From Legionella moravica DSM 19234 (lineage in GTDB: Bacteria; Pseudomonadota; Gammaproteobacteria; Legionellales; Legionellaceae): 64,000 bases of DNA. The translations under genes and the position numbers were made by a program. The stretch lies in NCBI RefSeq assembly GCF_000423305.1, contig NZ_AUHS01000014.1, forward strand, positions 1 through 64,000, read 5' to 3'. This document shows positions 1 to 10,100 of the stretch, piece by piece (position 1 is the stretch's first letter; every line of letters starts with the position of its first letter). The notes under the pieces were generated by a model that had not been told where the DNA came from, did no database searches, and saw nothing but the letters and a program-made list of their open reading frames with translations.

Positions 1-45
1 TGTCTTCTCAATTCTTAATGAACCTGCCCCGAAGGCGTGCTGCGT

Positions 46-73
46 ATTCTACTGATTTCAGCTCCAGTGTCAA
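46..73 (-). promoter_or_regulatory. strong sigma70 promoter, rRNA P1-like, reading out of the left edge
   Basis: On the minus strand there is a perfect -35 TTGACA (68-73), a 16-bp spacer and a -10 TAGAAT (46-51), followed by a GC-rich stretch. An A/T-rich tract resembling an UP element lies just upstream (about 75-105). This arrangement, pointing away from tyrS, is what an rRNA operon promoter looks like. The inference is that an rRNA operon or another very highly expressed gene lies just left of the window; no rRNA sequence is inside it. Confidence 0.7.
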
Positions 74-103
74 ACACTTTTTGCATTTTTTTTAAAAATT
101 ATT

Positions 104-1312
104 TCAATCTGCTTTTTGTAAACGCAGCTTGGCAATTCTACGCTTGCCAACTTGTATTATATAAGTATGTCCTGAAGGCAATATTAGAGAGGGGTCAGAA
201 ACCTTATCCCCATTAATCTTAACCGCACCTTGCTTCACCATTCTAATAGACTCTGACGTACTTACTGTCAAATCCAGTTGTTTTAATAATTGTGCCAGAT
301 GAACAGAATCATCACCTATTAAAGAGAACTCTTCCAAATTCTCAGGGATTACGCCTTTTTGAAAACGTTCAATAAATTCCTTGTGTACTGTTTCAGCCTG
401 ATTTTGATCGTGAAAGCGTGCGACAATTTCCTTGGCAAAGTCAATTTTTACATCACGCGGATTTAATCCCTCGTTCACTGCTGTTTTCAAGCTTTGAATT
501 TCCTTGCCTGTTTTAAAGCTTAAAAGATCGATGTAACGCCACATCAATTCATCAGATACAGACATTATCTTACCGAACATATCAACAGCCGGTTCATTAA
601 TACCTATATAGTTGTCTAATGATTTAGACATTTTCTTCACACCATCCAAGCCTTCAATAAGTGGTGTCATCATTACAACCTGTGGTTCAAATCCATAATG
701 CTTCTGCAACTCTCGGCCCATAAGCAGATTGAATTTTTGATCAGTACCCCCAAGCTCTATATCAGCTTTCAATGCTACTGAATCATAACCTTGTAGCAGA
801 GGGTAAAGAAACTCATGTATGGCTATGGGCTGTCCTGTTGTATAACGTTTATTAAAGTCATCACGCTCTAACATCCGCGCAACCGTATGTGTCGATGCCA
901 AACGGATTAAATCCACTGCATTAAATTTATTTAGCCATTGCGAATTAAATGCGACTGTCGTTTTGTCAGGATCTAGTATTTTAAAAACCTGATGTTGATA
1001 CGTCTTCGCGTTCTCAATAACTGTTTCTTCACTCAAGGGCATGCGAGTCACATTTTTTCCAGTTGGATCACCAATCATGGCGGTAAAATCACCAATTAAG
1101 AAAATCACCTCATGACCGTATTGCTGAAACTGTCTTAATTTATTAAGTAATACAGTATGTCCTAAATGTAAATCAGGTGCAGTAGGATCGAAACCCGCTT
1201 TAATCTTTAAGGGGACTTCCTTTTGTAATTTTTTGGCTAATTCATGCTGCGGTAGTACTTCCTCGCAACCCCGCATTAATTCTAATTGACACTCTGAAAT
1301 TGTTTCTAACAT
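104..1312 (-). CDS. tyrS: tyrosyl-tRNA synthetase
   Basis: Charges tRNA-Tyr with tyrosine in the cytoplasm. The 402-residue protein is a class I synthetase: the HIGH-type motif is HLGH at residues 49-52 in the context [13 protein letters not shown], and the KMSKS loop is intact at 227-231. An S4-type RNA-binding domain occupies roughly residues 335-395. The length and the [15 protein letters not shown] signature fit the longer TyrRS subfamily common in Proteobacteria. It is transcribed toward the left edge, and a rRNA-type promoter follows its stop codon. The start ATG at 1312 is followed at once by conserved-looking N-terminal sequence. It is divergent from the M23 peptidase gene across about 257 bp, in which I saw no clear regulatory motif. 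Confidence 0.97.
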   Translation of the reverse strand: MLETISECQLELMRGCEEVLPQHELAKKLQKEVPLKIKAGFDPTAPDLHLGHTVLLNKLRQFQQYGHEVIFLIGDFTAMIGDPTGKNVTRMPLSEETVIENAKTYQHQVFKILDPDKTTVAFNSQWLNKFNAVDLIRLASTHTVARMLERDDFNKRYTTGQPIAIHEFLYPLLQGYDSVALKADIELGGTDQKFNLLMGRELQKHYGFEPQVVMMTPLIEGLDGVKKMSKSLDNYIGINEPAVDMFGKIMSVSDELMWRYIDLLSFKTGKEIQSLKTAVNEGLNPRDVKIDFAKEIVARFHDQNQAETVHKEFIERFQKGVIPENLEEFSLIGDDSVHLAQLLKQLDLTVSTSESIRMVKQGAVKINGDKVSDPSLILPSGHTYIIQVGKRRIAKLRLQKAD

Positions 1313-1569
1313 ACATTAAAACCTTTATAAATGATTGACCAATCTTCTCACTCCGAGTATCTTAGCCCGGTTAGCAAATTCCTGCTATACCAATTATGTA
1401 ATTAAAGTTAACTTGTTACACGATATTGAAAAAAATAATACAAACTATCTAAATATGTGGTTATGTTAATGCACTTTAGTCAATGATCACGTGCATGTGA
1501 TTGTGTGTGATATATTAGAGAATGACAAAACTACAGCATTCATGGGAATGACAGCAGTATAGGCAACCA

Positions 1570-2988
1570 ATGGCAAAAAGACCAAATATCTCAAAACGAA
1601 ACTCTGGTAAACCATCCAAGCTATTAACTGCTTTTGCGTTAGTTATTGCCTTTTCTTTACCCTATTATTTAGTTAAAAATTTTTCACATCGTAAACAAAG
1701 CCCGGATTTTACCAGCAGAACTTTATCACTGCCCAAACTTCCTGATAAAAAAATCATCGAACAACCGCAGGAAATTGCTGAATCAAACCCCGTGGAGACA
1801 CCAAAGACAGCAGAAAAAGCGCCTCAGACAGTAGAAAAAGCACCACCAAAAGTTGCCGTTATAAAAGATAATGTATGGCAAACTATAAAGCCACGCCAAG
1901 GCGATACCATGGGCGCCATTTTTAGCAGACTAGGTTTAAGCGCACAAAATTTGCATGCCGTACTGGATAAAAATCCCCATGCCAAAACCCTCACCAATAT
2001 CAAACTCAATCAAGAAATTAAATTTTTAATTAATAAGAATAAACTCGAAAAATTGATCATACCTATCAACAACATTCAAACACTAACGGTCTATAGAGCG
2101 GGACAAAAATACCAAAACAAAGTTGATTCTAAAAAAATGATCAGCCGGGATCTTTATATCACCGCAACAGTCAAAGGCTCTTTATTTACCACCGCGCAAC
2201 GATTAAACATCCCATATAAGCTGGTTCGTCAAATGACAGAGATCCTAAATAAAGAAATTGATTTCAAAAGAGCGGTACGTGCCGGAGATCAATTCTCTAT
2301 GGTATATAATGCTTATTACATTGACGATAAAATGGTCCAGATTGGCGATATTCAAGCAGTATCCTACACTAATCGTGGCAAAACAGCTCAAGCTGTTCGG
2401 CATAACAAAGCCAATGGAGATCATGATTACTACACCCCCCAGGGTAAAAGCTTTAAGAAAGCATTTTCCAGATACCCTATAAAATTCAGCCACATCAGCT
2501 CAACCTTTGCTCTATCGAGAAATCACCCAATTTTGCATTATAAAAGAGCACATAAAGGGATAGATCTGGCAGCACCTATTGGCACCCCTATCCAGGCTAC
2601 TGGAGATGGAGTCATTCAAATTATTGATCGACATAATGGCTACGGCAACATGATTAAAATCAAACATGATAAAACCTACAGCTCAATATATGGTCATATG
2701 CTCAAGTTCCAAAAAGGACTATCAAAGGGAAGCAAGGTAAAACGCGGACAGGTAATAGGATACGTAGGGCAAACCGGCTTGGCTACCGGTCCTCACTGCC
2801 ATTATGAGCTACATGTTAATAATCAACCAAGAAATCCGACAACCACTTCGTTGCCTACAGCCTCTCCAATATCTGGACGCGAATTGGCTTCATTCCGAGC
2901 CAGAGCGGGTACTTTGCTAGCTCGTTTGAAATTAATGGAACAAGCGAATATTGCTGCATCGGGCAAAAAGAACGCTAATTTAGGTTAA
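1570..2988 (+). CDS. M23 family peptidoglycan endopeptidase, MepM-like
   Basis: Predicted murein DD-endopeptidase anchored in the inner membrane and acting on peptidoglycan in the periplasm. Of 472 residues, 1-17 are basic and about 18-36 form one membrane anchor. A Pro/Lys/Glu-rich linker follows, then an OapA/LysM-like region (about 105-155) and the C-terminal M23 (LytM) domain. Zinc-ligand motifs are intact: HKGID (H328, D332) and HCHYELH with H409 and H411. Architecture and length match MepM/YebA of gammaproteobacteria. The gene is monocistronic, and a weak hairpin at 3004-3025 follows it. The exact substrate bond is inferred from the family. Confidence 0.92.
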   Translation: MAKRPNISKRNSGKPSKLLTAFALVIAFSLPYYLVKNFSHRKQSPDFTSRTLSLPKLPDKKIIEQPQEIAESNPVETPKTAEKAPQTVEKAPPKVAVIKDNVWQTIKPRQGDTMGAIFSRLGLSAQNLHAVLDKNPHAKTLTNIKLNQEIKFLINKNKLEKLIIPINNIQTLTVYRAGQKYQNKVDSKKMISRDLYITATVKGSLFTTAQRLNIPYKLVRQMTEILNKEIDFKRAVRAGDQFSMVYNAYYIDDKMVQIGDIQAVSYTNRGKTAQAVRHNKANGDHDYYTPQGKSFKKAFSRYPIKFSHISSTFALSRNHPILHYKRAHKGIDLAAPIGTPIQATGDGVIQIIDRHNGYGNMIKIKHDKTYSSIYGHMLKFQKGLSKGSKVKRGQVIGYVGQTGLATGPHCHYELHVNNQPRNPTTTSLPTASPISGRELASFRARAGTLLARLKLMEQANIAASGKKNANLG

Positions 2989-3053
2989 TTTTGTCGTCAA
3001 AGGGGTTCGGTAAAGCCAGTGAACCTTAATAATATTCCAGGTTATTAACCAGC

Positions 3054-3587
3054 TTATCCAAATAAGTACCGGCATATTAATACAGAAGCAATAACACCGG
3101 CAAAATCAGCTAATAACCCAACCGGAATTGCATGACGAGTTCGTCTGATCCCAACCGAACCAAAGTATACCGCAATAACATAAAATGTTGTTTCAGTACT
3201 CCCCATCATGGTTGCTGCAGTTTTGGCAATTAGAGAATCTCCACCATATTGATGAATCAATTCGGCCATAACACCGGTAGATGCACTTCCGGAAAATGGC
3301 CGAATCAGAGCTAAAGGAAGCACCTCTGGAGGCATGCCAATCATGGCCATCAAAGGAGCTAATAGTCGATTGAGCAGGTCAAAAAAACCTGATGCCCTCA
3401 ACATACCAATAGCTACCATCATGGCAATTAAATAAGGGATGATACTAATACTCGTATCAAATCCCTTTTTTGCACCTATTACAAAAGCATCAAATACATT
3501 AACCTTCTTGAATGCTGCATATAACGGAATGCCCACTATAAAAGTTAAAAACATCCAATTAGAAAATTGATTGGCTAATCCACTCAT
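3054..3587 (-). CDS. spmB: SpmB-like nucleoside-recognition (Gate) membrane protein
   Basis: Integral membrane protein of 177 residues with several hydrophobic segments and the conserved core GSTETTFYVIAVYFGSVGI, typical of the spore maturation B / nucleoside recognition family. In Bacillus the family is linked to spore-core dehydration, but it is widespread in non-sporulating Proteobacteria, where the role is unclear. Its ATG overlaps the stop of the upstream spmA by 4 bp, so the two are translationally coupled and probably form one complex. No sporulation genes are seen nearby. Confidence 0.85.
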   Translation of the reverse strand: MSGLANQFSNWMFLTFIVGIPLYAAFKKVNVFDAFVIGAKKGFDTSISIIPYLIAMMVAIGMLRASGFFDLLNRLLAPLMAMIGMPPEVLPLALIRPFSGSASTGVMAELIHQYGGDSLIAKTAATMMGSTETTFYVIAVYFGSVGIRRTRHAIPVGLLADFAGVIASVLICRYLFG

Positions 3588-4189
3588 AAGCTATCCGCCC
3601 TTTCAATTTGAAATCGTTTAAATGTAGCAAATTGCCGAACCGCAATGATTGCTACCAGTGTGGAAACTGATGTCGCAATCAAAGAGCTAAAAATGACACT
3701 GCTTGGATTGGAACTGCCATTAGCTGCCAAAAACGCAATAGCGGTGGCAGGAATCAATTGAACACTCGAGGTATTAATGGCTAAAAAAGTACACATGGAA
3801 TTAGTGGCAACAGTCATTTGTTTATTCAAGGTTTGCAATTCCTTCATGGCTTGTAAACCAAAAGGAGTCGCTGCATTTGCCAAACCAAGCATATTTGCTG
3901 CGATGTTCATTACCATAGCACCCATAGCGGGATGTTCCACTGGAATATCTGGAAACAGACGTCTTAATATAGGTTTAAGACCTTTTCCTAATAAAGAAAC
4001 CAAACCTGACTCAGTCGCAATAGACATGATTCCAAGCCATAAAGCCATGATTCCTGTCAGTCCAATTGCCACTTCAAAACCGAGCTTGGCTGAATCAGTT
4101 ACTGCTCGTACGACCTCATCAATTCGCCCTTCAATAATACCTACCACCACAGCAATCAAGATCATACCTAGCCAGATTATATTAAGCAT
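3584..4189 (-). CDS. spmA: SpmA-like nucleoside-recognition (Gate) membrane protein
   Basis: Polytopic membrane protein of 201 residues and partner of the overlapping spmB. It carries the family motif MNIAANMLGLANAATPFG (about 93-110) and the following MCTFLAINTSSVQLIP segment. Together with SpmB it forms the two halves of a Gate-type transporter-like module; in many bacteria the two are fused. It is the first gene of the pair. Its start at 4189 lies about 70 bp from the divergent DUF1460 gene, so the promoters must be close together or overlapping. Substrate unknown. Confidence 0.85.
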   Translation of the reverse strand: MLNIIWLGMILIAVVVGIIEGRIDEVVRAVTDSAKLGFEVAIGLTGIMALWLGIMSIATESGLVSLLGKGLKPILRRLFPDIPVEHPAMGAMVMNIAANMLGLANAATPFGLQAMKELQTLNKQMTVATNSMCTFLAINTSSVQLIPATAIAFLAANGSSNPSSVIFSSLIATSVSTLVAIIAVRQFATFKRFQIERADSL

Positions 4190-4258
4190 TCTTGCCTCCA
4201 GGACTTAAAACGGAGTAGCATGTAACCTAAACTCAATCGAAACCTTCTAAAACTCATT

Positions 4259-5266
4259 ATGAAATACACGCCTGCTCCCTTTGCCTACTTGTTTATTATT
4301 TTTTATTTAATATCCGGTAGCTCCTGTTATGCAATTGACTCTAATGCACTCGAACAACAGGCCAACTCTTCAATTAGAGAACTATATCATACCCTGAACA
4401 CCATGCCGAACTCCTCCATGACGGAGCGAATTGATTGGATCAGCAGCCAATTCAAAGGGACTCCATACGTCCTGGGCTCATTAGGTGAGGGAGCCAGTGC
4501 ACGCTATGATCAGTTTCCACGATATCGTATTGATGGTTTTGATTGTGACACCTACGTCAATACCGTTCTTGCATTAGCAACAGCCAACTCACTGGAAACC
4601 TTTCAACAATGCTTAAAATACACTCGTTATTATGAAGGTAAAATATCTTACATCAATCGCAATCACTTTACTTCCATAGATTGGAATCGCAACAATCAGC
4701 GACGGGGTTTACTTAAAGACATTACTTTAAACATCAGAGACAAACAAAAAAAATCGGTAGCTCTATATGCCAAGGCAATGATTAACAAGCCAGGTTGGTA
4801 CGCACATAAAAATCTGGATACCATCAGATTAGTGAATGAGAATAAAGCAGAACAGGCGAAACGTTTAGCCGAATTGAAACAGAAAGGCAGTGCACTACAG
4901 ACCACACAGTCAACAATTCCTTACATCCCATTAAGTGCATTGTTTTCCGAAGGTGGTGAACCCAATCTGTATCTGTTTAACCAAATTCCATCTGGTTCCA
5001 TCATCGAAATAGTCCGACCCAACTGGGATTTAAGAAAAATAATAGGTACATCACTCAACATTTCCCACTTGGGATTTGCAATAAAGATAAATAACCAATT
5101 ATATTTCAGACAAGCCTCATCTCAATATGGAAAGGTTGTGGACGTGCCTTTAATTGATTACCTCAAAGGAGCTTTAAAAAGTCCTACGATCAAAGGGATT
5201 AATATTCAAATAGTGGTACCTAAAAAACCCACGACACAAGGATGTCGCACCTTTATCGCTCATTAA
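4259..5266 (+). CDS. secreted DUF1460 family protein, putative NlpC/P60-like amidase
   Basis: Predicted exported protein of 335 residues with an N-terminal signal peptide (cleavage probably after CYA near residue 25). The family core is visible: FKGTPYVLGSLGEGASARYD followed by the GFDCDTYVN motif with a candidate nucleophile Cys96, and SHLGFAI with His270 as likely partner. DUF1460 proteins have a papain-like NlpC/P60 fold, and some cleave N-acetylmuramoyl-L-alanine bonds, so a peptidoglycan role is inferred. It stands alone, and a miniature insertion sequence lies about 90 bp after its stop. Confidence 0.8.
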   Translation: MKYTPAPFAYLFIIFYLISGSSCYAIDSNALEQQANSSIRELYHTLNTMPNSSMTERIDWISSQFKGTPYVLGSLGEGASARYDQFPRYRIDGFDCDTYVNTVLALATANSLETFQQCLKYTRYYEGKISYINRNHFTSIDWNRNNQRRGLLKDITLNIRDKQKKSVALYAKAMINKPGWYAHKNLDTIRLVNENKAEQAKRLAELKQKGSALQTTQSTIPYIPLSALFSEGGEPNLYLFNQIPSGSIIEIVRPNWDLRKIIGTSLNISHLGFAIKINNQLYFRQASSQYGKVVDVPLIDYLKGALKSPTIKGINIQIVVPKKPTTQGCRTFIAH

Positions 5267-5348
5267 CTCCATATTAGAGAACGTAACAGGTTTAATGGTG
5301 GATTAATTCATTTCATAATTAATCCACTAACAACCTCAATAATTTGAC

Positions 5349-6078
5349 CAGAAAATCTCACGGCTGTCCCATTAAAAATATGACGTCTTTCCGAGCGTAG
5401 CGAGGAATCTCCTGCAAGGTTGCACGATCCCATTACAATGCGGCCATTAAAATCATATCAAGAGTTGAGTCTCCCCAGCCAGCCTTTTTCTGCAGGCGCC
5501 TAATGCTCATATCCTTAAATTTCTTTTTGGTATTTTGTAACCTGTTCAAAATAATATGCCGAACCATCGCCCTATTTTCAGGAGCATGATCGTTGCGTAT
5601 GCGAGAATCATCTTCACATGATGTAACGTCCAAGACCCAATGTAGACTGTTCTCGACAGCCCAGTGACTACGAATAGTCTGAGCAATTTGTTTAGCATTT
5701 GCAGCCAAGCTGCTGATAAAATAGCGCTGTTCTATGGCTATATGTCCACCGGAAGAAACACGTGATTCAAGCATAATAACGGTTTTTAAATCACCCCAAC
5801 TCTGAGCTCCACATCTGTTAGCGCAGATAACAACAAATAATAGTTCCGTTAAAGGATACAATTTCTTTCTATCAATTTCTGGATCTTCGAGCGTGTCGAA
5901 ATGATATAAAAATCCAGATACATCTTCTGATGACATCATTAAATTCCTTGTAAAAACAGAGAGTTTAAAAGGTAATGATAATTAATGCATTAATTCAGAT
6001 TATGCCAATTTGCAGGAGATTCCTCGCTACGCTCGGAAAGACGTCACATTTTTAATGGGACAGCCGTGCAGAAAATCT
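5349..6078. mobile_element. miniature ISAs1-family element with target duplication
   Basis: The element proper is about 5359-6068. Its ends are long inverted repeats (5361-5417 and 6010-6066) identical over 57 bp except one base. Outside them is a 10-bp direct repeat CAGAAAATCT at 5349-5358 and 6069-6078. CA/TG termini and an 8-10 bp duplication fit the ISAs1 family, and the ORF inside is an ISAs1 transposase fragment. At about 710 bp it is half the usual size, so it is an internal-deletion derivative that would need a transposase in trans. The clean duplication shows it arrived by transposition between the DUF1460 gene and queF. Confidence 0.85.
5433..5939 (-). pseudogene. ISAs1-family transposase, internally deleted in frame
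   Basis: The 168-residue ORF joins the N-terminus of an ISAs1 transposase (FDTLEDPEIDRKKLYPLTEL, then CGAQSWGD) directly to its C-terminal third (LKTVIMLESR, then IRSHWAVENSLHWVLDVTSC). Full-length relatives are about 370 residues. The missing middle should carry the IDGKT region and the catalytic aspartates, while the Glu of the ENSLHW block remains. The deletion kept the reading frame. The product cannot be an active transposase on family grounds; whether it is made at all is unknown. Confidence 0.85.
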
Positions 6079-6084
6079 CAGTCT

Positions 6085-6951
6085 CTATTGCCTTACAAGC
6101 CGGATATTTTTAGCATTTAAATCGGGTTTGATTGTTGAACGATAGGGATTGATATCCAAACCGCCTCGGCGGGTATAACGTCCATATACGGTTAGCTCCT
6201 GTGGGGCGCACTGAGCCATAATATCGACAAAGATTCGCTCAATGCATTGTTCATGAAATTCATTATGATTTCGAAAAGAAACTATATATCTTAATAAGCC
6301 TTCCCGGTTTATCTTGGGGCCTTTATAGTTAATTTGCACACTTCCCCAATCCGGTTGGTAGGTCACCAGACAATTGGATTTTAATAAATCGGAATATAAA
6401 ACCTCTTCCACCTGTTCCTCTTCAACGGTCAGGAAGGAAGGGTCTACCGAGTATACAGAGCAGGAAATATCCAATGAATCAATAGTTTCGCCATTGAAGG
6501 CATTCTGCAGACCGGTTGTATGAGCATTTCCGAGCTGATTAATTCTTACATGTACGTCTGATTTTAAACTGTGACTCAGATCGTTAATGACAGTGTGTTC
6601 GACATCAGCTATTGAATCAAAGCGAGTATTATTAAACGTATTAAAATACAGTTTTAATGATTTGGACTCTATAATATTTGGAGAATGACAATCATAAACA
6701 ATTTCTGCCACAGCAACCACAGGCTTGCCTTTAGAATTAAGCCAGGACACTTCATAATGGTTCCAGGCATCAAATCCCCAAAATGGTAGCTGTTCAGGAT
6801 TAATCCCTATCTCAAGGCGCTTACCCTCTCGAGGTATAGGAAATAATTTATCGGCATTATAATGTGCCTCATAATCCGATTTCTTACCCAATTCCAATTT
6901 CCGATTCTGTTCCAATTCAAATTCCACAAGACAACTCTTATATACATGCAA
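6085..6951 (-). CDS. queF: NADPH-dependent 7-cyano-7-deazaguanine reductase (QueF)
   Basis: Reduces preQ0 to preQ1 in queuosine biosynthesis for tRNA wobble modification. The 288-residue length marks the long, two-domain (E. coli YqcD) type. The catalytic Cys194 lies in LLKSNCLVTYQPDWGS with Asp201 seven residues on, the same spacing as C190/D197 of E. coli. The substrate-binding ESKSLKLYFNTFN segment is at about 95-107, and NHNEFHEQCIERIF follows near the C-terminus. The start at 6951 has no strong ribosome-binding site, and the first 15 residues are less conserved-looking, so an internal start is possible. The stop lies just outside the right end of the miniature IS. Confidence 0.95.
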   Translation of the reverse strand: MHVYKSCLVEFELEQNRKLELGKKSDYEAHYNADKLFPIPREGKRLEIGINPEQLPFWGFDAWNHYEVSWLNSKGKPVVAVAEIVYDCHSPNIIESKSLKLYFNTFNNTRFDSIADVEHTVINDLSHSLKSDVHVRINQLGNAHTTGLQNAFNGETIDSLDISCSVYSVDPSFLTVEEEQVEEVLYSDLLKSNCLVTYQPDWGSVQINYKGPKINREGLLRYIVSFRNHNEFHEQCIERIFVDIMAQCAPQELTVYGRYTRRGGLDINPYRSTIKPDLNAKNIRLVRQ

Positions 6952-7108
6952 ACTTAATTGCTCTAAAAAGATACATTATACAACAAGGAACAACATATCG
7001 TAATAGCCAAGGAGTGAAGAAAAGAAACAAGGTTTTAAAGTTTATATTACGATAACCGTTTTTAGTTTAAAGTCTATTGTTACGATTACTAGTCTTAATG
7101 GATTTAAT

Positions 7109-7142
7109 AAGCCCCCCCTCCAGTAACGAGCGAAGAGGGCTT
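7109..7142 (-). terminator. putative terminator of the repeat/PDE effector-like gene
   Basis: Read on the minus strand, AAGCCCTC pairs with a G-rich arm ending in GGGCTT around a loop of about 14 nt, then TTATT. It begins about 25 bp after the stop at 7166. The tail is short, so efficiency is uncertain. Confidence 0.5.
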
Positions 7143-7165
7143 GTCTTTTAGCATTTCTCGATGAT

Positions 7166-10100
7166 TCAATACATCGTCAACTGATATTTTTCGGTGATTT
7201 TCGGGCGTGGCACGGTTTCCGAAAATTCATAAAGCATACGCAGACTGGTGCTAACTTTTTGAAAAGGTGGACGGTATCGCTCTGAACATTGGCGAAAAGC
7301 TCCCTCCGGAGAAATATCCGTCGACAACGCACCACCGTGTGCACGAATGAGGTCAATAGCATAAGAAATCATTTGGAAATAACATGCTTGTTGAGACTCA
7401 TTGGGAGAAGATAGAGCGCGACACATCTCCATCGCACGCTCAAATTCCTGCGGTGTGTAGCACCGAGGCAAATCGAGCTTGTGTGCCGCCGTCAGGATAC
7501 GATGGATAAAATTGCGGTGGTGTCTTTCATTAATGTCAGGATGGTCGTTCTTGATATCAGGCCCCTGTTCATAGTGAGGGTTTCCCATCCAACGCACGAC
7601 GTGCAACAAGCGTTCATGCATACGTTCATCGAGCGTACGCGGGGCATATTTGTTTAAAAAGGCGTTAAGACTCTGCATACTCGCTACCCTGAACTCATCA
7701 TAGCGAGAAAGATTTTCCCGTGCTGCAATTTCGCTTTCCCGACCGGTAATGCTGTAGGCAGCTGCAACACGTATCCACTCACATTCCTCTGGAGTCACAC
7801 TTTGGCAGTAATGCTGAAATACAGCTTCACAGGCGTGGTGTGCGAAATAATCAATCACGACATCGACCAATAACATCATGCGGTACGTATGAGCCAGACC
7901 ATGATTTGGCCTTTCCACAGCAACACCATCAAGAATTATCTGATGCTCTGCATCCTGATAGGGATGGCGCAAATGGTTGCGATACGCTTCAGCAAGTGCA
8001 AATGACGACCAGTAGCTTCCCCCAGGCTGTACACCAGGGCTATTGATTTCCCTTGCAAAAAAACGCCCGGCTGCATCCCTGGTGTAGAGAAACGTGGTTC
8101 CCGCAGGAATGAGAATCTCTCCTTCGTTACTATTCATAACAGGTCTTAACGAGCAATCCGTTTCGAGCTTTGTCCGCACGGTACCGGGACTATGAAAATA
8201 CGAGGAGCCCTCGCTGAAAACACTAAAGCTCGTCACAGAAGGCATGAAACTCGGATTGGCCAAACGACGCGTAGCAATATTTGCATCTCCTCGTGCACCG
8301 ACAGCTTTTAAATCTTCGCCCCTATCAACCAGCCCATACCTTGGAAACAGTAACTGCAAGTTGTTAAATATCGGTATAACCTTGTAATATTCATTGCGGT
8401 CAATCACCGCCCCTTCAACAGCGGATAGCAGTATAGTATTGTAGAATGCCTGATCTTTCTTCAATGTTTCAATGGCCTCGGCATTCAATTCGCCACGCGC
8501 CAAAAGAACCCGCTCCAGTATCTGACGCTCCTCTGAGCTGATTAGCAATTTGGGTAACTGGGCGGCTGACCAGTTGACTAAACTACCACACAGAAAGTTA
8601 GCCATCAGGTTTGCGTGGCTGTCAGCCGGACTTATCCATACATAACGCGAATCTGCATCTTGATGCTCCCCACGAAACAGACGATTCATGTTTTTATATT
8701 TTTGAGTGACATACATTGCCAGTGCATTCTGTGCCGATTTTGGAAGCCTCTCGACGATAAAGTTTAAAACGCAATCGCCAGGTTTCCGGCTGAAATCGTT
8801 GCTCATTCGTTGAATAGTTTCACCAAGGCGCATAACTTGCGCGTCAGTGAGTTCGATGTGATTAAAGTTAGCCTCTCGCAGCAAGCCACTAAGATAAATA
8901 TCGGGTTCTTCACCAAATTGTAAAACATAGCCAAGTGAGTCATCGTAACGCATTTGGGCCAGCTCAATGTCCTCTAACGTGCTTAAGCGAACCAAAATAG
9001 ACTCAAGTGACCGTGTGGCGGGAGATTTGTTCAAGGGTCCCTCGGTAATACAAAATTCAGCATCCATTGCATCCGATATCCGCGCAAGAATTTGTTCACG
9101 TTGAGCGCTGTATCCTTCATGCTCAGGCAGAAGAAGAGGATGAGCGTCAGAAATAAGGTTACGAAGAGCCATCATCACTTTTGTCATGAGATAGTGAGAG
9201 CATACCAAGGGCTTGTTCCCTGAAAAAAATGCCTCGAACAAGTAATGATGATAGACAATACTTGCCCCACAGACACGAAACCAATGCAGTAAGGAGGTAA
9301 CTTTGTCAGGCATGTCCATTATCATTTCCCAAAAACCACGGTGTTCGGGGAGCTTGGCACCTGAGGCCGATAGCAGGCGAAGATGCACCTGCAGTCTGTA
9401 TGTATCTTCAGCCTGCTCGACAACCCGTTCAAAAAGTCGCCGATCTTCAGGCAAACGAGCACCTGCAGCAATTAATCCGCGAAGTGGTGCGGATAAATTG
9501 AGAGCATGCGCTTCCTTGTTGATAATCGCCTCAAAAAGAGCCTGGTCTTCAGGCAGACGAGCACCGGCAGTGATTAATGCCCACATCCCGGGTTTCAGGA
9601 GCATAACATCTCGGGCCTGGTTTAGAATAGGTTGAAAAAATTCCTTTTTTTCAGTTAAATAACTATCTGCTTCGGTCAGGGGAATACAGGGCGCTTCAAG
9701 GCTTTCTGTATCGATTGTCTGTTGAATAACCACTTCAAAAAGTGCCTGGTCTTCAGGCAAGGTAGCGCCTGCAATTATCAAGGCGTAAATCCGAGACGTG
9801 AGGTTCACTGCATGCGCAGCCTTGGGAATAAGCGACGCAAACAGAGTCTCGTCTGCGGGCAGGATGGCTCCCGCAGTAATCAATACATTAATAAGTGCCT
9901 GCAGCCCCTCAGCATATTCTGCCTGATTGATAACCGCTTCAAAAAGGGAGCTGGTTTCTAATACACTCGCGCCTGCGCTACCTAATGAAGCAAAAGCGAC
10001 AACCAACTTGTCTGCATATTCTGCCTCATTAATAACCGCTTCAAAAAGGAGGCTGTTTTCTAATACGCTTGCGCCTGCGCTACGCAATGAAGCAAATGCG

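Noticed and set aside
5361..6066. two independent intergenic repeats rather than one mobile element
   Set aside because: The repeats are inverted, enclose a transposase fragment and are flanked by a 10-bp direct duplication.
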